Shown here one piece after another: positions 51,101-62,500 of a stretch of DNA of 64,000 nt (position 1 is its first letter; each line of letters begins with the position of its first letter). A model generated the notes under the pieces. That model was not told where the DNA came from, searched no databases, and saw nothing but the letters and a program-made list of their open reading frames with translations. Origin of the DNA: Dillenia suffruticosa (lineage: Eukaryota > Streptophyta > Magnoliopsida > Dilleniales > Dilleniaceae); NCBI GenBank assembly GCA_033439265.1, contig JAVTVX010000004.1, positions 24,189,201-24,253,200 on the forward strand. Direction: 5' to 3'. The position numbers were made by a program, and so were the translations under genes.

Positions 51101-51947
51101 TATATCTGCCTCCCTTCGGCCCAGCCTAGGAGTGTCTGCGGTCAAAACAAGTGCTTTGTATCCATTTCTTTCAGCCCTCTGCACTAGTTGAGCAGTAATA
51201 TCTCGTCTCTTACAAACCTAACAATATAGAGATTCCAGACCATGTGTGAAATATTAATAGCTATTGAGTGGAAAAGGAGGCCTACAATGAAGCTTAAGCA
51301 AAGTAAAATACATATAGTTGAAAGAAACGGGTGGCATCACAGCTTGAAGCAACCTCCTCCACAGTGCATGAAGACATGCAGGATAACACCTTCAGGGGAA
51401 AAAAAATCCTTAGGAATTCCAGCACCAGAAATGAAAATCAAGCTTAATGATACATATTGATCGGTACCATAATGGTGTTACATGCAGCTGCTGCCCTAGC
51501 TGTTGCTAGCTCCCCTAAGAAGACAATAACATAATCAAATTGTGAATTTAAATTTCAGTTGAATATCCTTCATGAAGAATAAAAACCTTGAGAGTGTGCA
51601 AACTGATGCATGGCAGTTGGAGCAATCATAATGGGTGCCGATATACCGTAACCAAACACAGTAGTTGACATATTTATCTGGCTCACATCTACAAGAACTC
51701 TCGGCCGAATCCTGAGGAGTTTGATATAAATTTCAGATCATCTTTTATTATATTTTTCTTTCTTTCTTTCTCAGTAGCTGCAGTAAAAGGTTCAAACACA
51801 TTACGTGATTCTGCAAAATGCTTCCACATTCTCTCTTAATGTGTGCTCATCCTCGGCTCCCCCAGTGAAGAACTCATAGTACATCTTTGGAAGTGCTTGC
51901 CTCGCCAGCACTTGGAATTCATTAACATTGACCGGTTCAGGTACCAT
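48196..51947 (-). CDS. Peroxisomal (S)-2-hydroxy-acid oxidase, copy A (HAOX/GLO-like)
   Basis: Eleven in-phase exons (high to low): 51805-51947, 51587-51711, 51468-51514, 51312-51389, 51093-51217, 50821-50878, 50219-50281, 49782-49851, 49377-49477, 48854-48958, 48196-48375. The 364-residue protein starts [20 protein letters not shown] and ends KSRL, a PTS1 peroxisomal signal. It is an FMN-dependent alpha-hydroxy-acid oxidase: [54 protein letters not shown] (flavin Lys), SNHGARQLD (catalytic His and substrate Arg), [31 protein letters not shown]. The spinach Tyr24 position is Phe, as in HAOX-type rather than photorespiratory GLO. Spinach Trp108 is Met here (VLSCMSSCT). The QLYVCKRR segment has Cys where VYK is usual. 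It likely makes H2O2 from medium- or long-chain 2-hydroxy acids. An intron in the 5' UTR is expected. Confidence 0.93.
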
Positions 51948-52823
51948 TTGACCTATACAAATGACCACATGTTTAAAGTTTGTACCATACAAGATATGAA
52001 CCTACAACAAAAGACCCTTGCATATCCAAAATGGAAATTACACAATTGAAATCCTATTCCCTATCTAATACGCGAAAGAGCTTTTTCTTTAGAGGATTAG
52101 GCTCATCTCCGCTGCACTAAACATGTATGATGCTCCCTACTGCAAACCTAGGGGCAACACCTAAGCAAAAACATCCTATGACTAAAAACTTGATTCTATT
52201 AAGGGTGGATGCTTAAAGTTCACATATTGTCACTTCCAAGAGTGATCTTCGTTACATTTAGTGGTAGAGTGGATCCTGGTCCTTCTTTAGAATCTCAAAA
52301 TACAAAATTGAATTGGACGCGTCATTAACTCTCTTAATCTTTCTCAGTTAAAGAAGACTAATAAGCTGAGGCTGGTTTTAGTGCCTAAAATGACTTCTTT
52401 ATAACCATCTATGGATAAATTTTATGACTTTTTCAGAAGCCCATGAAAATTTTCAAATGGAGATGATAAAAGAGGAAAAAGATCATTCCAAATGGGGGCC
52501 AAATATCTACCATGGCTCAAAATCAGAACTTTTTCCATCTTTAGGCACAAAACGAAGCAAAACCAACAAATCTATTGTGCTTTTTCAGAAGTAAGAACAG
52601 ATACCTCCAAATCACAATATTCACCAGCACAAGAAATAAGTGAACAGACAACCCTGATCCAATACAGTGCAAAGAAGCTTATAAATTTAATACAAAAAAA
52701 GGCTCAGAAAAGCTTACAATAGCAATTTAAGTATCAAAAACAAAAACACCCTGAAAACAAAACTGAATGTCGATCAATACAACTGTTACTTTACATAAAG
52801 CAAGACTAAATTCAAACAGGTAC

Positions 52824-52864
<41 letters not shown>

Positions 52865-52960
52865 CCCGAAACAGACTTCACTAGAAGAGAGAAGCTCCAG
52901 CAAAATACGAAAATTCAAATCAAGAATCGTGTCAAGAACGAAACTTATAACGTTGAAGAG
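51948..52960 (-). other. 5' UTR of oxidase copy A with a leader intron
   Basis: Upstream of the start codon the minus strand reads 'tttgtatag|gtcaaatg', a good acceptor 6 bases before the ATG (intron end at about 51954). A matching donor 'ctgtttcgg|gtatgtctct' lies at about 52866. The first, non-coding exon would be about 52866-52960. Leader introns are known in this gene family. Support is splice-site pattern only. Confidence 0.55.
52830..52861. repeat. (GA)n microsatellite next to the oxidase A leader donor
   Basis: About 15-16 GA dinucleotides. On the transcribed strand this is (CT)n starting about five bases into the predicted leader intron (GTATGTCTCTCT...). Confidence 0.8.
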
Positions 52961-54284
52961 TTTGACCCCAGGGAAGGAACATGCAGTGAATTGTAACGTG
53001 TCGATATCTCGAGGGGTATAGTTGTCATTTTAGTGCTGACGGCTTTACCAGTCTGCAGAAGATGACAAGATGATGAACGGCGTACGTTTCCTCTTTCTTG
53101 AGGTCCCCAGATCCCAAAAACCTGTCCCTAACTCAATTCACACCGCTAAATTACATACTTAGTTTAGTACCCAAGTTTAAATTATACTTTAATTTTTTTA
53201 TTTATTTCTTAATTTTTAAAACATTTACAATATGTCATGGCAGATTAAATAGCTCCAGGGTCTTTTGGAATGCTATTGGACATTTCAGTTGGAACTACGA
53301 TTTCAAATCATGATGATTTCTAGCATGGAATTGCAGTATGTCTGGCAGGTGGATGGTGTTAAAGATTTCAAAGCCCACTTTCCAAATTTGACTTTTTTTT
53401 AATATATATATTAATATTTTTGAAGTAATAACTATTGCCTAAGAAATTTCTAGATATAGTTTTTGCTTTCATTATGATGTAGTATACCAATAATGGAGTT
53501 AGGATGGTGTTTATCCATTTAGAACTAATTATTATGTTTTGCAAAAGTTTCAAAGCTACATCTCAATTTGGCCATCATATGGATAAAATCAACATAGATC
53601 AAAGTCAAATTCAATTGTTATATGGTCATAGTTTTTGAGATTAATTTAACTCTATTAGATCAAATAGTCAAATCAATTAAAGTTAAACAAAAATTATAAA
53701 TTCTTTTATAAATAAATGACTTTTTATTTAGCAAATAGACCAACTTGAATCTGACATGGCTGAACCTTTTTATTGGGTGCCAGGATGAACTTTGCAGATG
53801 AGGCAATTGCAGTCGCAAGGGTTTTACTGCAGATGTGAACAAAACGTAAGTTTCAAGGAATAGCATGTCTATGTATGTGAAGAACAGAGGGGACTTGCCA
53901 GGTTGGCATCTCCTCTTGCTGTGCTGCAGGTATCTTTAGTCCTCTAAGTTGCACCTTCTCTCCAAAAGTTTCTCCAACAGGCAATGAGGAAGAGAAATTA
54001 TAACATTTTAAAATGGGAAAGGAATTCCTTTTCCTCTTGTTGAGAGTTAGGCTGTTTTCCTTTGGCATCAGTGGCAAAAGAGGAGAAGAAGCTTGCAAAA
54101 TGAGTTCTACAAACTAGTATACAAAATAAGTTGACACTCCCACAAAAGAAATGCCTTTGATCTTATGGAGGTGTATCAGGACCATACCACACTGGCTTAG
54201 CAGGGCATTTAAGTGCAAAACTTGGTAGTTTTAGCAAACTGACCAAATGATATCAGTTAATTGATTTACATATAAAAAATTTGG
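52961..54284. other. Oxidase A promoter region and CCCH gene 3' flank
   Basis: No protein-coding gene could be supported here. A Pro/Lys-rich minus-strand frame at 53853-54098 has no family signature and may be part of the CCCH gene's 3' UTR. The rest is AT-rich spacer. The oxidase A promoter should lie from about 52960 to 53200. Confidence 0.4.
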
Positions 54285-57200
54285 TCAGTTTTCCACTCCA
54301 ACCATAACCCGGTTCCCTCTCATATCATGCAAGTACTTGCAATTCTCCCCGAAGTAACACCTTCCCTGAGGGAAAAACTTGCATACCTGTCTCTGCTGGT
54401 AAACTTGCCTCTTGAATGGACTTGTTGGACAATGACGATTTTCTCCGGAGAGTGGTATTCTAGCCTGAATTCTCTCTGCTTGTAATGTAGGATAACTATT
54501 GTAAGATGGCACATTTGTGTTCCAATACAGAGCTGCTCCATGTTCGTAAGCACAGAGATTGATCTTAGGCCATCTGTCAGTTTCTTCAGCATTCTCTTTG
54601 TAAGCATAGGAACCAGTACCCATAGTCGCATTATGAAGAGGTCTAGTATGAATGGACAAATCATTCTCTTGAATCAAAGGTTTCTTCAGATGGAGAATAA
54701 GATGCTTATGTTGCTGCCCCTGATAGTGCACTTCTATTTTTCCCAGCTCAGTTGAAAGGGATTTCTTTAATGTATGTGCCTGATGGATGGCTTGCTGTTT
54801 ATGTAGCTGCCGTTGACAGTGCTCTCTTTCTTTTCCTGTCTCAGTCTCAAAGGATTTTGTTAGTTTATGCACCTGATGAATGGCATGCTGTCTATTTTGT
54901 CTTTGATGATGCTCTTCAATTTTTCCTGGCTCAGTCACAAAAGACTTCTTTAATGTATTTTCCTGATAGACAACATGCGGCTTCTGTTGTCCTTGACAAT
55001 GCTCTTCAGTTTTTCCTGGCTCAGTTGCTAACGAATTCTTTAATCTGTGCACCTGATGGATAACACGCTGTGTTTCTGTTGTTGTTTTTGGTAATTCTGG
55101 TCTATATATTCCTGGCTCAGTTTCAAAAGCTTTCTGTGGTATATGTGCCTGAAGTTGTGTTCTTTCCTGGCCATCCTTCCTTGCAACCCTATAATGTGCA
55201 TTGCAGAGTCACATTTAGATTGCGTGAGACAAGATGAAGTGGTGCTTTTAAGAGCACTCTTAAGAATAAGTAGTTGCATTTGATTTTTGTATCAAGCAAT
55301 TTTAGTTGGTGTTGTTAAAGGTACAATTATAACCTGGCTGCCTTCGAAATTCCCCTCTTTTCTTTTTCTTCAATACGAGCTTTTCTGGTGGCTCGGGCAA
55401 GAAAACCTCTGTCATGCTTTTCTTTTAAAACTTTCTGCCTAATTTCTTCATTTTCCCACTTCTGAAAGTCAAGCTGCTGGCTTAGCAGACCAAACAAAAT
55501 AATCTTCAAAAGAATGTAGGACAAAAATCACAAACCTGTCTTAATGTCTTGAACCTATAGAGGTTTCTCCCTTTGATAAGCAGGGGATGAAGTACTGGGA
55601 GTGGTTGTTCTCCTTTACTCCATAGGACTTCAATCTATCATTTCAGTAAAGGATATTAGGTCACAAAGTACTAAAGGATGGGGTTCTTTAGCAACATTGG
55701 AAGATAGAACCATGTGTCAACATAAATTTCTATTATACGCTGGTTATGGCATTACCCGGAAGTTCAGCTGCATCCATTTTTCAGTTTAATCAGAATTCCC
55801 ACCGGTAAAACTTTGTTACTGTAACTTGATAAATTATATTGGAATTAACCGCCATTTATCTCTGCACTTTATGGTAATTTTTTAAGCATTATCTCAACTA
55901 ATTGAATATATGGTAAGCAAACATGGGCATTGTCACAGAAGGCCACAGTCTAGGATTTTTTAAGCCAAATGACCAAAACCACAAGCAAACTACATAGTCA
56001 AGTCGGGCAAATCATGTGAATAAGAAACAGTGCAATATTAAGGCATGATACTAATAATTTCATTGACTTGTGTAGAAAGCATTGTGATTTCAATTATTTC
56101 ATTCAGAATTTCAGTGTATGCTATGACACATGTTTGATACTCGCGAATGCTTTCTGATTAAGTTAGAACCCTTCCACAAGATAAGAAGACAACCGGAATG
56201 CCTTTCTGAGTTGGATAGAATTCAGCTTACTGTGAATGTATGTTGTTGCTTGGCAGTGCCATAACTCTCTATGACAATGCGGCCTGCAACAGTTCTTTTA
56301 CCACATGGAGGGCCAGTTGCACTCCTGGATTTTATGCTGAACCTATGATGACCAAAATACGTAAAGGAGATCAAAAACAACAAAAGATAGGGAGTAGTCA
56401 CTATGCCCATCATTATCATATCATTGGATCTTTGTCACTAATTCTATACCCAAATTGATTGTTCTAAGTGAAGGTTGTATTAACTAGGATTGCATAAATA
56501 TCTCATATAGTCTTTTCACATGATTAAAGGCTTCAGGAAGATTGGTTTGTAGCATTATAAAGGTGAAGGACCTTGTAGAATGCTCATTAGTTTCAGAAAT
56601 CAATGTAGTGGATATTAGAATACTTATTAGTTTCCAGCGGCACAGATGAAGAAACGCTTACATTTTATAGACATTCTGTTCAAACATAACCACATCCCCC
56701 ATGCATGCATCGCCTGCATGAAATAGATCATTTGGTCAGACAGTATCATCATTAAACAAGAAATAAGCTTCACCATCCCACTTGGTTTTTAATTCATTAT
56801 ATTCAGATTGAACTGTCAAGCAATCTTCAAAACGTCGAGGGGAAAATAAGCCTTTTCGTTTAAGTGAAAAGAGAAGAAATTATTGTCGCGAAGTTGAAAT
56901 CCACAGTTGGGTATCTAAGAAATTCACATTGCAAGAAGAGTCTTTTCTAGCATGTGCACGGTTGCTCAAGTTAAGTATATCTATTACAACCAAGAACGAC
57001 ACTTGATGTCACCAACCTATAAAAAGCACCAAAAAATCCCTGATGCCTAGACTAGTTTTTTTAATATGAAACTAAAGCCCAACCATTTAGCTTCCCACAA
57101 TGAAGCTCTATATCAATGAATTCGAGGTCCAGAGAGAATCTTGTGTCCCAAGCACCAAATCACCCACATCTAACCCTCACGAGAATTTAAGATTATTGGA

Positions 57201-58164
57201 TGAGTCTCATTTTAATTGCATCTGGGATCCATAAATTAATTCTGTATCATAATCAACTCGATGGAACCAAATCAATAATAGGTTGGGATGTACAAGATCT
57301 TCTCCCCCGGTCCAATATTGCTTCTTAATCAGCTCTTGACACACTTCGAAACACAATAGCCAAAAAATGTTGACATGAATATACAAGAATGCCTTTTGCA
57401 TTGGACCAACAATGTCATGAACAGAATAAAGTGCAGACGAAGGCAAAAACGGAATATACCTTAATCAACAAATAAAAGCAGAATCAATACCTTTACAGTT
57501 GATGACAAAGCTAGAAATTGGGTATTTCTTCTCCCCCCCACCATTTGAAACCCTACAAAATGCCCAACAAGTAAAGGCCTTTATTTCCCTAAATTAACTG
57601 GGCATAGTAAATATTAAAAACAGAAAATAATAAAATTACTCGAGATGCTCCTTAATACGCCCGATCAATGTATCCTTATTGCCCATCAATCTCAACCCAT
57701 ATTTCCTTAGATACACTTTGCATTGTTCCACTTTCAATTTCTCCAAATTCCCATCTGCTTCAAGAAAATCATATTCACAAGGTCACTATTAGGGGAGAGG
57801 GAGAGAGAGAGAGAGAGAGAGAGAGACCTTGAATGATCTTTTGAACGGCCTCAAAACATTTCTTATCTTTCTCATTGTCAAGATCTAAATTTTTCGCACT
57901 GCATACACAAGACCAATATATTGTTCAGCCAAATATTCAAAAAAAAAAAATAGCGAGAAGAAAATCTGATGGAAAATAAGAACAGTTTCAGATGGTACTT
58001 GCAAACCTGTGTTGTGATTTTGTGATTGATAGTTTTGAAAACTTCGACGTTGTTTCCTCGATTTCAAATGTTGGATCTTCTTCTGAATCATCGAAGTCCC
58101 ACTCTTCGGAATCAGTGAAATCGCTCATTTCTTCCTGATCTTTGGCTTTCTCTGAGTTTTTCAT
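54285..58164 (-). CDS. SAP and CCCH zinc-finger protein (AtC3H62-like)
   Basis: Nine in-phase exons (high to low): 58007-58164, 57828-57898, 57640-57754, 57491-57552, 56662-56713, 56231-56342, 55536-55634, 55334-55461, 54285-55188. They encode 566 residues starting MKNSEKAKDQEEMSDFTDSE; a second in-frame ATG lies 12 codons later. An N-terminal SAP-like region reads LEKLKVEQCKVYLRKYGLRL and MGNKDTLIGRIKEHLE. A middle domain includes GDACMGDVVMFEQNVY and SATGPPCGKRTVAGRIVIES. Next come a basic helical stretch (KWENEEIRQKVLKEKHDRGF), four to five tandem repeats of about 30 residues, and a C-terminal CCCH finger CKFFPQGRCYFGENCKYLHD (C-x7-C-x5-C-x3-H). SAP plus CCCH suggests a nuclear nucleic-acid-binding protein; the precise role is unknown. 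The match to Arabidopsis C3H62 is from memory. Intron 2 begins with a (CT)n microsatellite. An MSA-type motif sits about 120 bp upstream. Confidence 0.88.
54680..55090 (-). repeat. Tandem 90-bp coding repeats in the CCCH gene
   Basis: The last exon encodes a repeated unit of about 30 residues with consensus H-Q-x-H-x-L-K-K-S-x-x-T-E-P-G-K-x-E-E-H-x-Q-x-Q. Clear copies start at HRLKNSLATEPGKTEEH, NTLKKSFVTEPGKIEEH, HKLTKSFETETGKEREH and HTLKKSLSTELGKIEVH. A degenerate first copy (AFETEPGIYRPE) and a last partial one flank them. DNA repeats are visible as recurring 'ggctcagt' and 'gctctt' blocks on the plus strand. Confidence 0.85.
57796..57827. repeat. (GA)n microsatellite abutting a splice donor in the CCCH gene
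   Basis: The GA run ends exactly at the donor of exon 57828-57898: the transcript reads CAAG|GTCTCTCTCT. The donor itself is therefore part of the microsatellite. Confidence 0.8.
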
Positions 58165-58281
58165 CTCTCGAATTTTGAATTTCTCCGTGGAGTGTGCTGT
58201 TCAGATAACTTTGAATTCGGGACTTTCGTGTTTTAAAGACCGCTGGAATTGGGGCTTGGCTTTAAAAAAGCAAGGAAAATA

Positions 58282-58292
58282 TGACCGTTGGG
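58282..58292 (-). promoter_or_regulatory. MSA element (MYB3R site) upstream of the CCCH gene
   Basis: The minus strand reads CCCAACGGTCA, an exact fit to the plant M-phase-specific activator consensus YCYAACGGYYA. It sits about 118-128 bp upstream of the predicted start codon. Three-repeat MYB factors bind such sites in G2/M genes. One element alone is weaker evidence than the usual two or more. Confidence 0.4.
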
Positions 58293-58315
58293 GTTGAAGA
58301 GCGAGCGACATTTAA

Positions 58316-58960
58316 AAAAAAAAAAAAAAAAATTCCATCATTCGAATGTATAAAATTGGAAAAAAAAAAAAAAAAAAAAAGGGCCCCATTTGTTTCCTAA
58401 ATTTTGTTTGGAGAGACATTTCTGCAATCTTTGAAATAACTTTGGAGAGCTATTTTACTTTTTTTAGTACATTTTACCATTTTTAAGTATTAGCATCATA
58501 TTGCATCAAGTTTTGATGGATGATCTTTAAACCTTAACTTAGCTCAATCCGATTCGATGATATATTTTAGAAATTTGTAAGTTGGAGATAAATTTCTTTT
58601 GTTAAAATAATTTAAATCATCATTTATATTATTAATTTTTTAATTGAAAAATCAATTTTAATCTTAATCGAAGTAATGTTAATTTTTTCAAATAATATTA
58701 AAAAACCATTAACGTTTTCTTAACAAATCTTAATTCTTTAAGGCCATAAGATCTTATAAAGATTATATAAATCGATACTATAAATCATTATACTAAAAAA
58801 GTATATAATGTCTGAAAAGTACAAAACAGTAACAATTCAAAACCTCTAATATGTGTGTGCGCGAGAGCGTGTTTTGGATGGTGCGCCCTAAGTCCCACCA
58901 CAGGATCCCCCCGCAGTCTGAGGGTATAAATTCAAGAGGCAAACTTGACTCTGAAGAACC
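58316..58960. other. Spacer with two poly-A runs, then the duplication junction
   Basis: Poly-A runs lie at about 58314-58331 and 58361-58380. AT-rich sequence follows to 58850, then a GC-richer stretch (58860-58960) of unknown origin directly before the junction with the PHL tail copy. No gene is visible. The 100-bp stretch could be filler DNA or part of another sequence. Confidence 0.45.
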
Positions 58961-59310
58961 AATCAGCTGAGTGCTGGAAATCCATAGGCCTGTCCAGCAA
59001 GCCCGCAACAGAGCTCACAGACTCTTAGTTCAGTCGGTAGGAATACGAATTCCCCAATGGAGCTGCAAGGCGTGAGCAAGAGCAATTCTGTTGGTAATCC
59101 ATAGAATGGGAAGTTAAGGATTCAATATAAATGGTAATGCATGCATTGGACTCTCAGCTGTTACTTCGCCACCGACTCTTTTAAGGATTAAGAACCACAT
59201 AATGCAACCTGATGGAAGATATTTCTGAAGTAGAATTGTTTCAGCAGGCCGAGTCAATTTAAGGTTGTCATAAAGTGTTAAAAGTGACTATCTCGAAGTT
59301 TGATCCAAAA
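58961..59310 (+). pseudogene. PHL 3'-end fragment (second duplication copy)
   Basis: From 58961 the sequence repeats the last 140 or so coding bases and the 3' UTR of PHL (SAGNP, ACPASPQQSSQTL and SKSNSVGNP are recognisable). It lacks every upstream exon, and one Glu codon of PHL is TAG here (58984-58986). About 280 bp of the original 3' UTR is missing, replaced by a short A run at about 59306-59315. It is a by-product of the duplication and not a gene. Confidence 0.9.
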
Positions 59311-59555
59311 AAAAAACAAAAGTAAACCATGTGATCATAAGGCACAATCATATGAATTTATGCCTGCCAGAATAAATTCCGTCACTGCGGGAAAATATCC
59401 AAAAAATGGTCTCAAACAAACCAAGCCTTTTATGAACCATGTTTGAGTTTGAACTACGCATAAACATCCATTATGCGATATTTGATGGAAAGGCATATTG
59501 CTGATTTATGGGAAAAACACGTGAATTATCCTCTTCCATCTACTCCAGGAGTATG

Positions 59556-62500
59556 TTAGAGCCTGGATTTGAACAGTTCATGTTCTGTCTGCACATGACC
59601 TCTGCTAATGTCCTTCAAAGTGGGGCAGCCAGCAAGGGCCATAGCAAGCTCAAGCTCATTTTTCAGCATTTCAATGACATGTCTAACTCCTTGTTCTCCC
59701 ATTGCAGCCAGCCCATAGATGACCGGTCTCCCAACCTGGAATTTACACAGTGATTAACCTCCTCAACACAGAATAATGCAGAACAAGGAAAAATGAATTA
59801 TCTTCCAATGTTGAACAATAAATCTATCACAGGTTGGGCTGACTAATAATGCAGCCTGGGTCTGTGAGCCATTGTGTGTGTGTGTTGTTTGACTATACAT
59901 CATTGGCATTTCTACACAAGAATACTGGAATTTGGATTAACCATCACAAGAAACAAGCTGAAACCATTGGAGAAAGATTTTAGTCCAATAAAATAGAATA
60001 ATCAACCTCTATTGCCGCATGCTTTTTTTCCCTAAGGCCCTAAAGAGCAGTTATGCAGCAGGACTCTGAATTTGTTGTATGCCCAGGACGCTGAGAGAAG
60101 TACTATTGTTGTAAGCTACAATTTATATGCCAATCAGAAGCATAATATTTTGTGCTGTCAAACGCAATTACTGCCATGGAAATAAAGGACATAGAAAATA
60201 CTTAATCCTTGGTGATTTGGGGGGAGAAGGGAAAACTTACTAGAACAGCTTGGGCCCCCAGGGCTAATGCCTTGAAAATGTCAGTTCCCCTTCGTATACC
60301 TCCATCAAAAAGAACAGGAATTTTCCCACCAATGGCAGATACCACCTGGGAACCAGGCAACAAAAGACAATCAAAAACATAGTTTGACTTAAATTTATTG
60401 TTAAACACCACATTGATTTGCAAGAAAGAGTCGAAAGGGAGCCATCAAGCCTGCATTAATCAAATGCCTGAACACCAAATAGATAGTTTTGGCTTAAAAA
60501 CTGGACATGCCAAAATGAGTATGATTTTCATCCAGGGTATTCTGTAGATGATCATGAACCAAGCGTAAGATAAAATATTTGATGAAGTGAATAAATTTAT
60601 CTCACTAGTTATTTATATTTCAATTTACAACACAAGAAATGGGAGGCTGCCCCTTTTTGATGATGCATTTATCATGCATGACACAAATACTTATAAATTC
60701 AACTAGGCACGCTAAAGCCAAAATTGGTAAATTTTTTCTGGTCCAGAAATAATTTACTGACCTCTTCCAGCACAGAGATGGTGGCTGGCGAATGGTCTAG
60801 CTGCCTTGCTCCATGGTTGGAGACAATAACCCCAGCTACTCCCACTTCCACTGCCTTAATAGCTACAAACGACACTCGCTAGAACATCAGTAAGCCAGTT
60901 CAACAAGAGAGCAACAAAGTTCCAACAGCTTCACAAACCCAGGTTATTTTACTGGTCAACCTTGCCTTAGACAGGCTTCGTCAAGAATTGCAGAAGAGAG
61001 TTCATATGTTTTGGGTATAAGTGAGAGAGAGAGAGAGAGTGTATGATGCTAAAAGGCCAAGTTTGAATAAAACCTTGTATTCATGTTTGACAGGCAGAAG
61101 AGAAAAAGCACACAAGCCACATGGAATCACAAACTTACCATCTTCACGAGTAAGCACTCCCTTGATCAGAATAGGTAAATTCGTAATAGATTTCAACCAT
61201 CCAATGTCCTGCAAGGGAATTGATTCACAAAACCAACCAGAAAAACAAGCATACAACATATTGAAGTGGAGTATCTTCTCTCAACTTATACACATATATA
61301 AGTCTCTAAACCAGTCAAAAAACAAGTAAGAGCATCAACTAGTCTTGGAAAAATGAGAAGTATATTTCAAGGCAATGCTCTGTCTCATAATAATGCATAT
61401 GTACGACAATCCTACAAAGATTTACCTCCTGAATTCTATGGTGAACTATAAAACTCATATCAGAATCAAATAATTTTTTGATTTTTTATCTTTCATCTAT
61501 AGTTTTTTTTTGTTTTACATTTTTTTTCCAGTTTCCTAAGATTAATCAGTCTATTGCTTATACCTTCCAAGAGAATGATGCATCAAGATTTCCTAATGCA
61601 AAAGCTTCAAGATTTGAACCCCCATCCTGCAAAATTTATAGAAAATATTTAGGGGAAGAACATATGAGTTAACAGAAGAGAAGAAGCAAAATAAAAACTA
61701 TGTGCACATTTACTCTTCGACAGCCTAGGAGACTAGATTGGCTTGATCTTATGTTGTTATCATATTTGTTTGAAATGTTATGTATATTTTTGCAATCATT
61801 AAAGCTATATGGGATTGTGTGTCTGTGTGTGTGTATTATGTATCTTTAGGTTGATCATTTTAGGGAACTGTTATTTGTTCTTCTCCCTTCCCCCAACCCC
61901 ACCCCCCCACCCCCCCCCCCCCAAAAAAAAAGTGAATTCTATCTGCTTGATTAAATTTGCAGTCAATCAAGTATCCATCTCCCCCATTTCTTTACCCTCT
62001 TCTTCTCTATGGATTTCCAATGACAAAAAATAGATCTACCCTTAATTAGATAAAGATGAGTAGTGTACTGTCCGGTTATACCTGGACTACAATTTTGTCA
62101 ATGGCAAAGACAAACTTCTTTTTCTTGCCACAGGAAAGTCACAAAATTGAGAAAAAGATCAGATTACTCACGGTGACAACTTCAGTTGTTAATAAACCCT
62201 CAAGGTTCTTCAACTGAGGTGCAATCATTCTGCAGATAGGATCATGCTTTTCTATGAATTGGATGCCCGATTAGGCTAATTGTGCAATAACAAAGAAAAA
62301 GAACAAAATGAAAAATGAAACAAGCACAAGACACGAAGCATGAGCTTTCTTCACTTGATAAAATTAGTGTCCATGCTAAACCGAATGGCATAGGATAGGA
62401 TGGGTAATATTTATAAAGAAAAACAGAAGAAAGGAAGATCAGCTAACTTGTTCCTTATATCTGCCTCCCTTCGGCCCAGCCTAGGAGTGTCTGCGGTCAA

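Larger units (their letters stand above)
47316..53000. repeat. Left copy of a segmental tandem duplication
   Basis: This interval (end of the PHL coding exon, PHL 3' UTR, oxidase copy A and its 5' intron) reappears in the same order and orientation from 58961 to the window end. The similarity begins abruptly at 'atgagtgctggaaatcca' (47321) versus 'ctgagtgctggaaatcca' (58967). It is nearly identical in exons and clearly alignable in introns. The unit is therefore likely about 11.6 kb, spanning up to 58960. Confidence 0.85.

Noticed and set aside
53853-54098. 81-residue minus-strand frame downstream of the CCCH gene
   Set aside because: No recognisable domain and no in-phase link to the CCCH exons, whose stop is at 54285. 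Probably 3' UTR or spacer.
54752-55063. Plus-strand 103-residue frame opposite the CCCH gene's last exon
   Set aside because: Its internal repetition mirrors the coding repeats of the minus-strand gene, which has the full exon chain and zinc finger.
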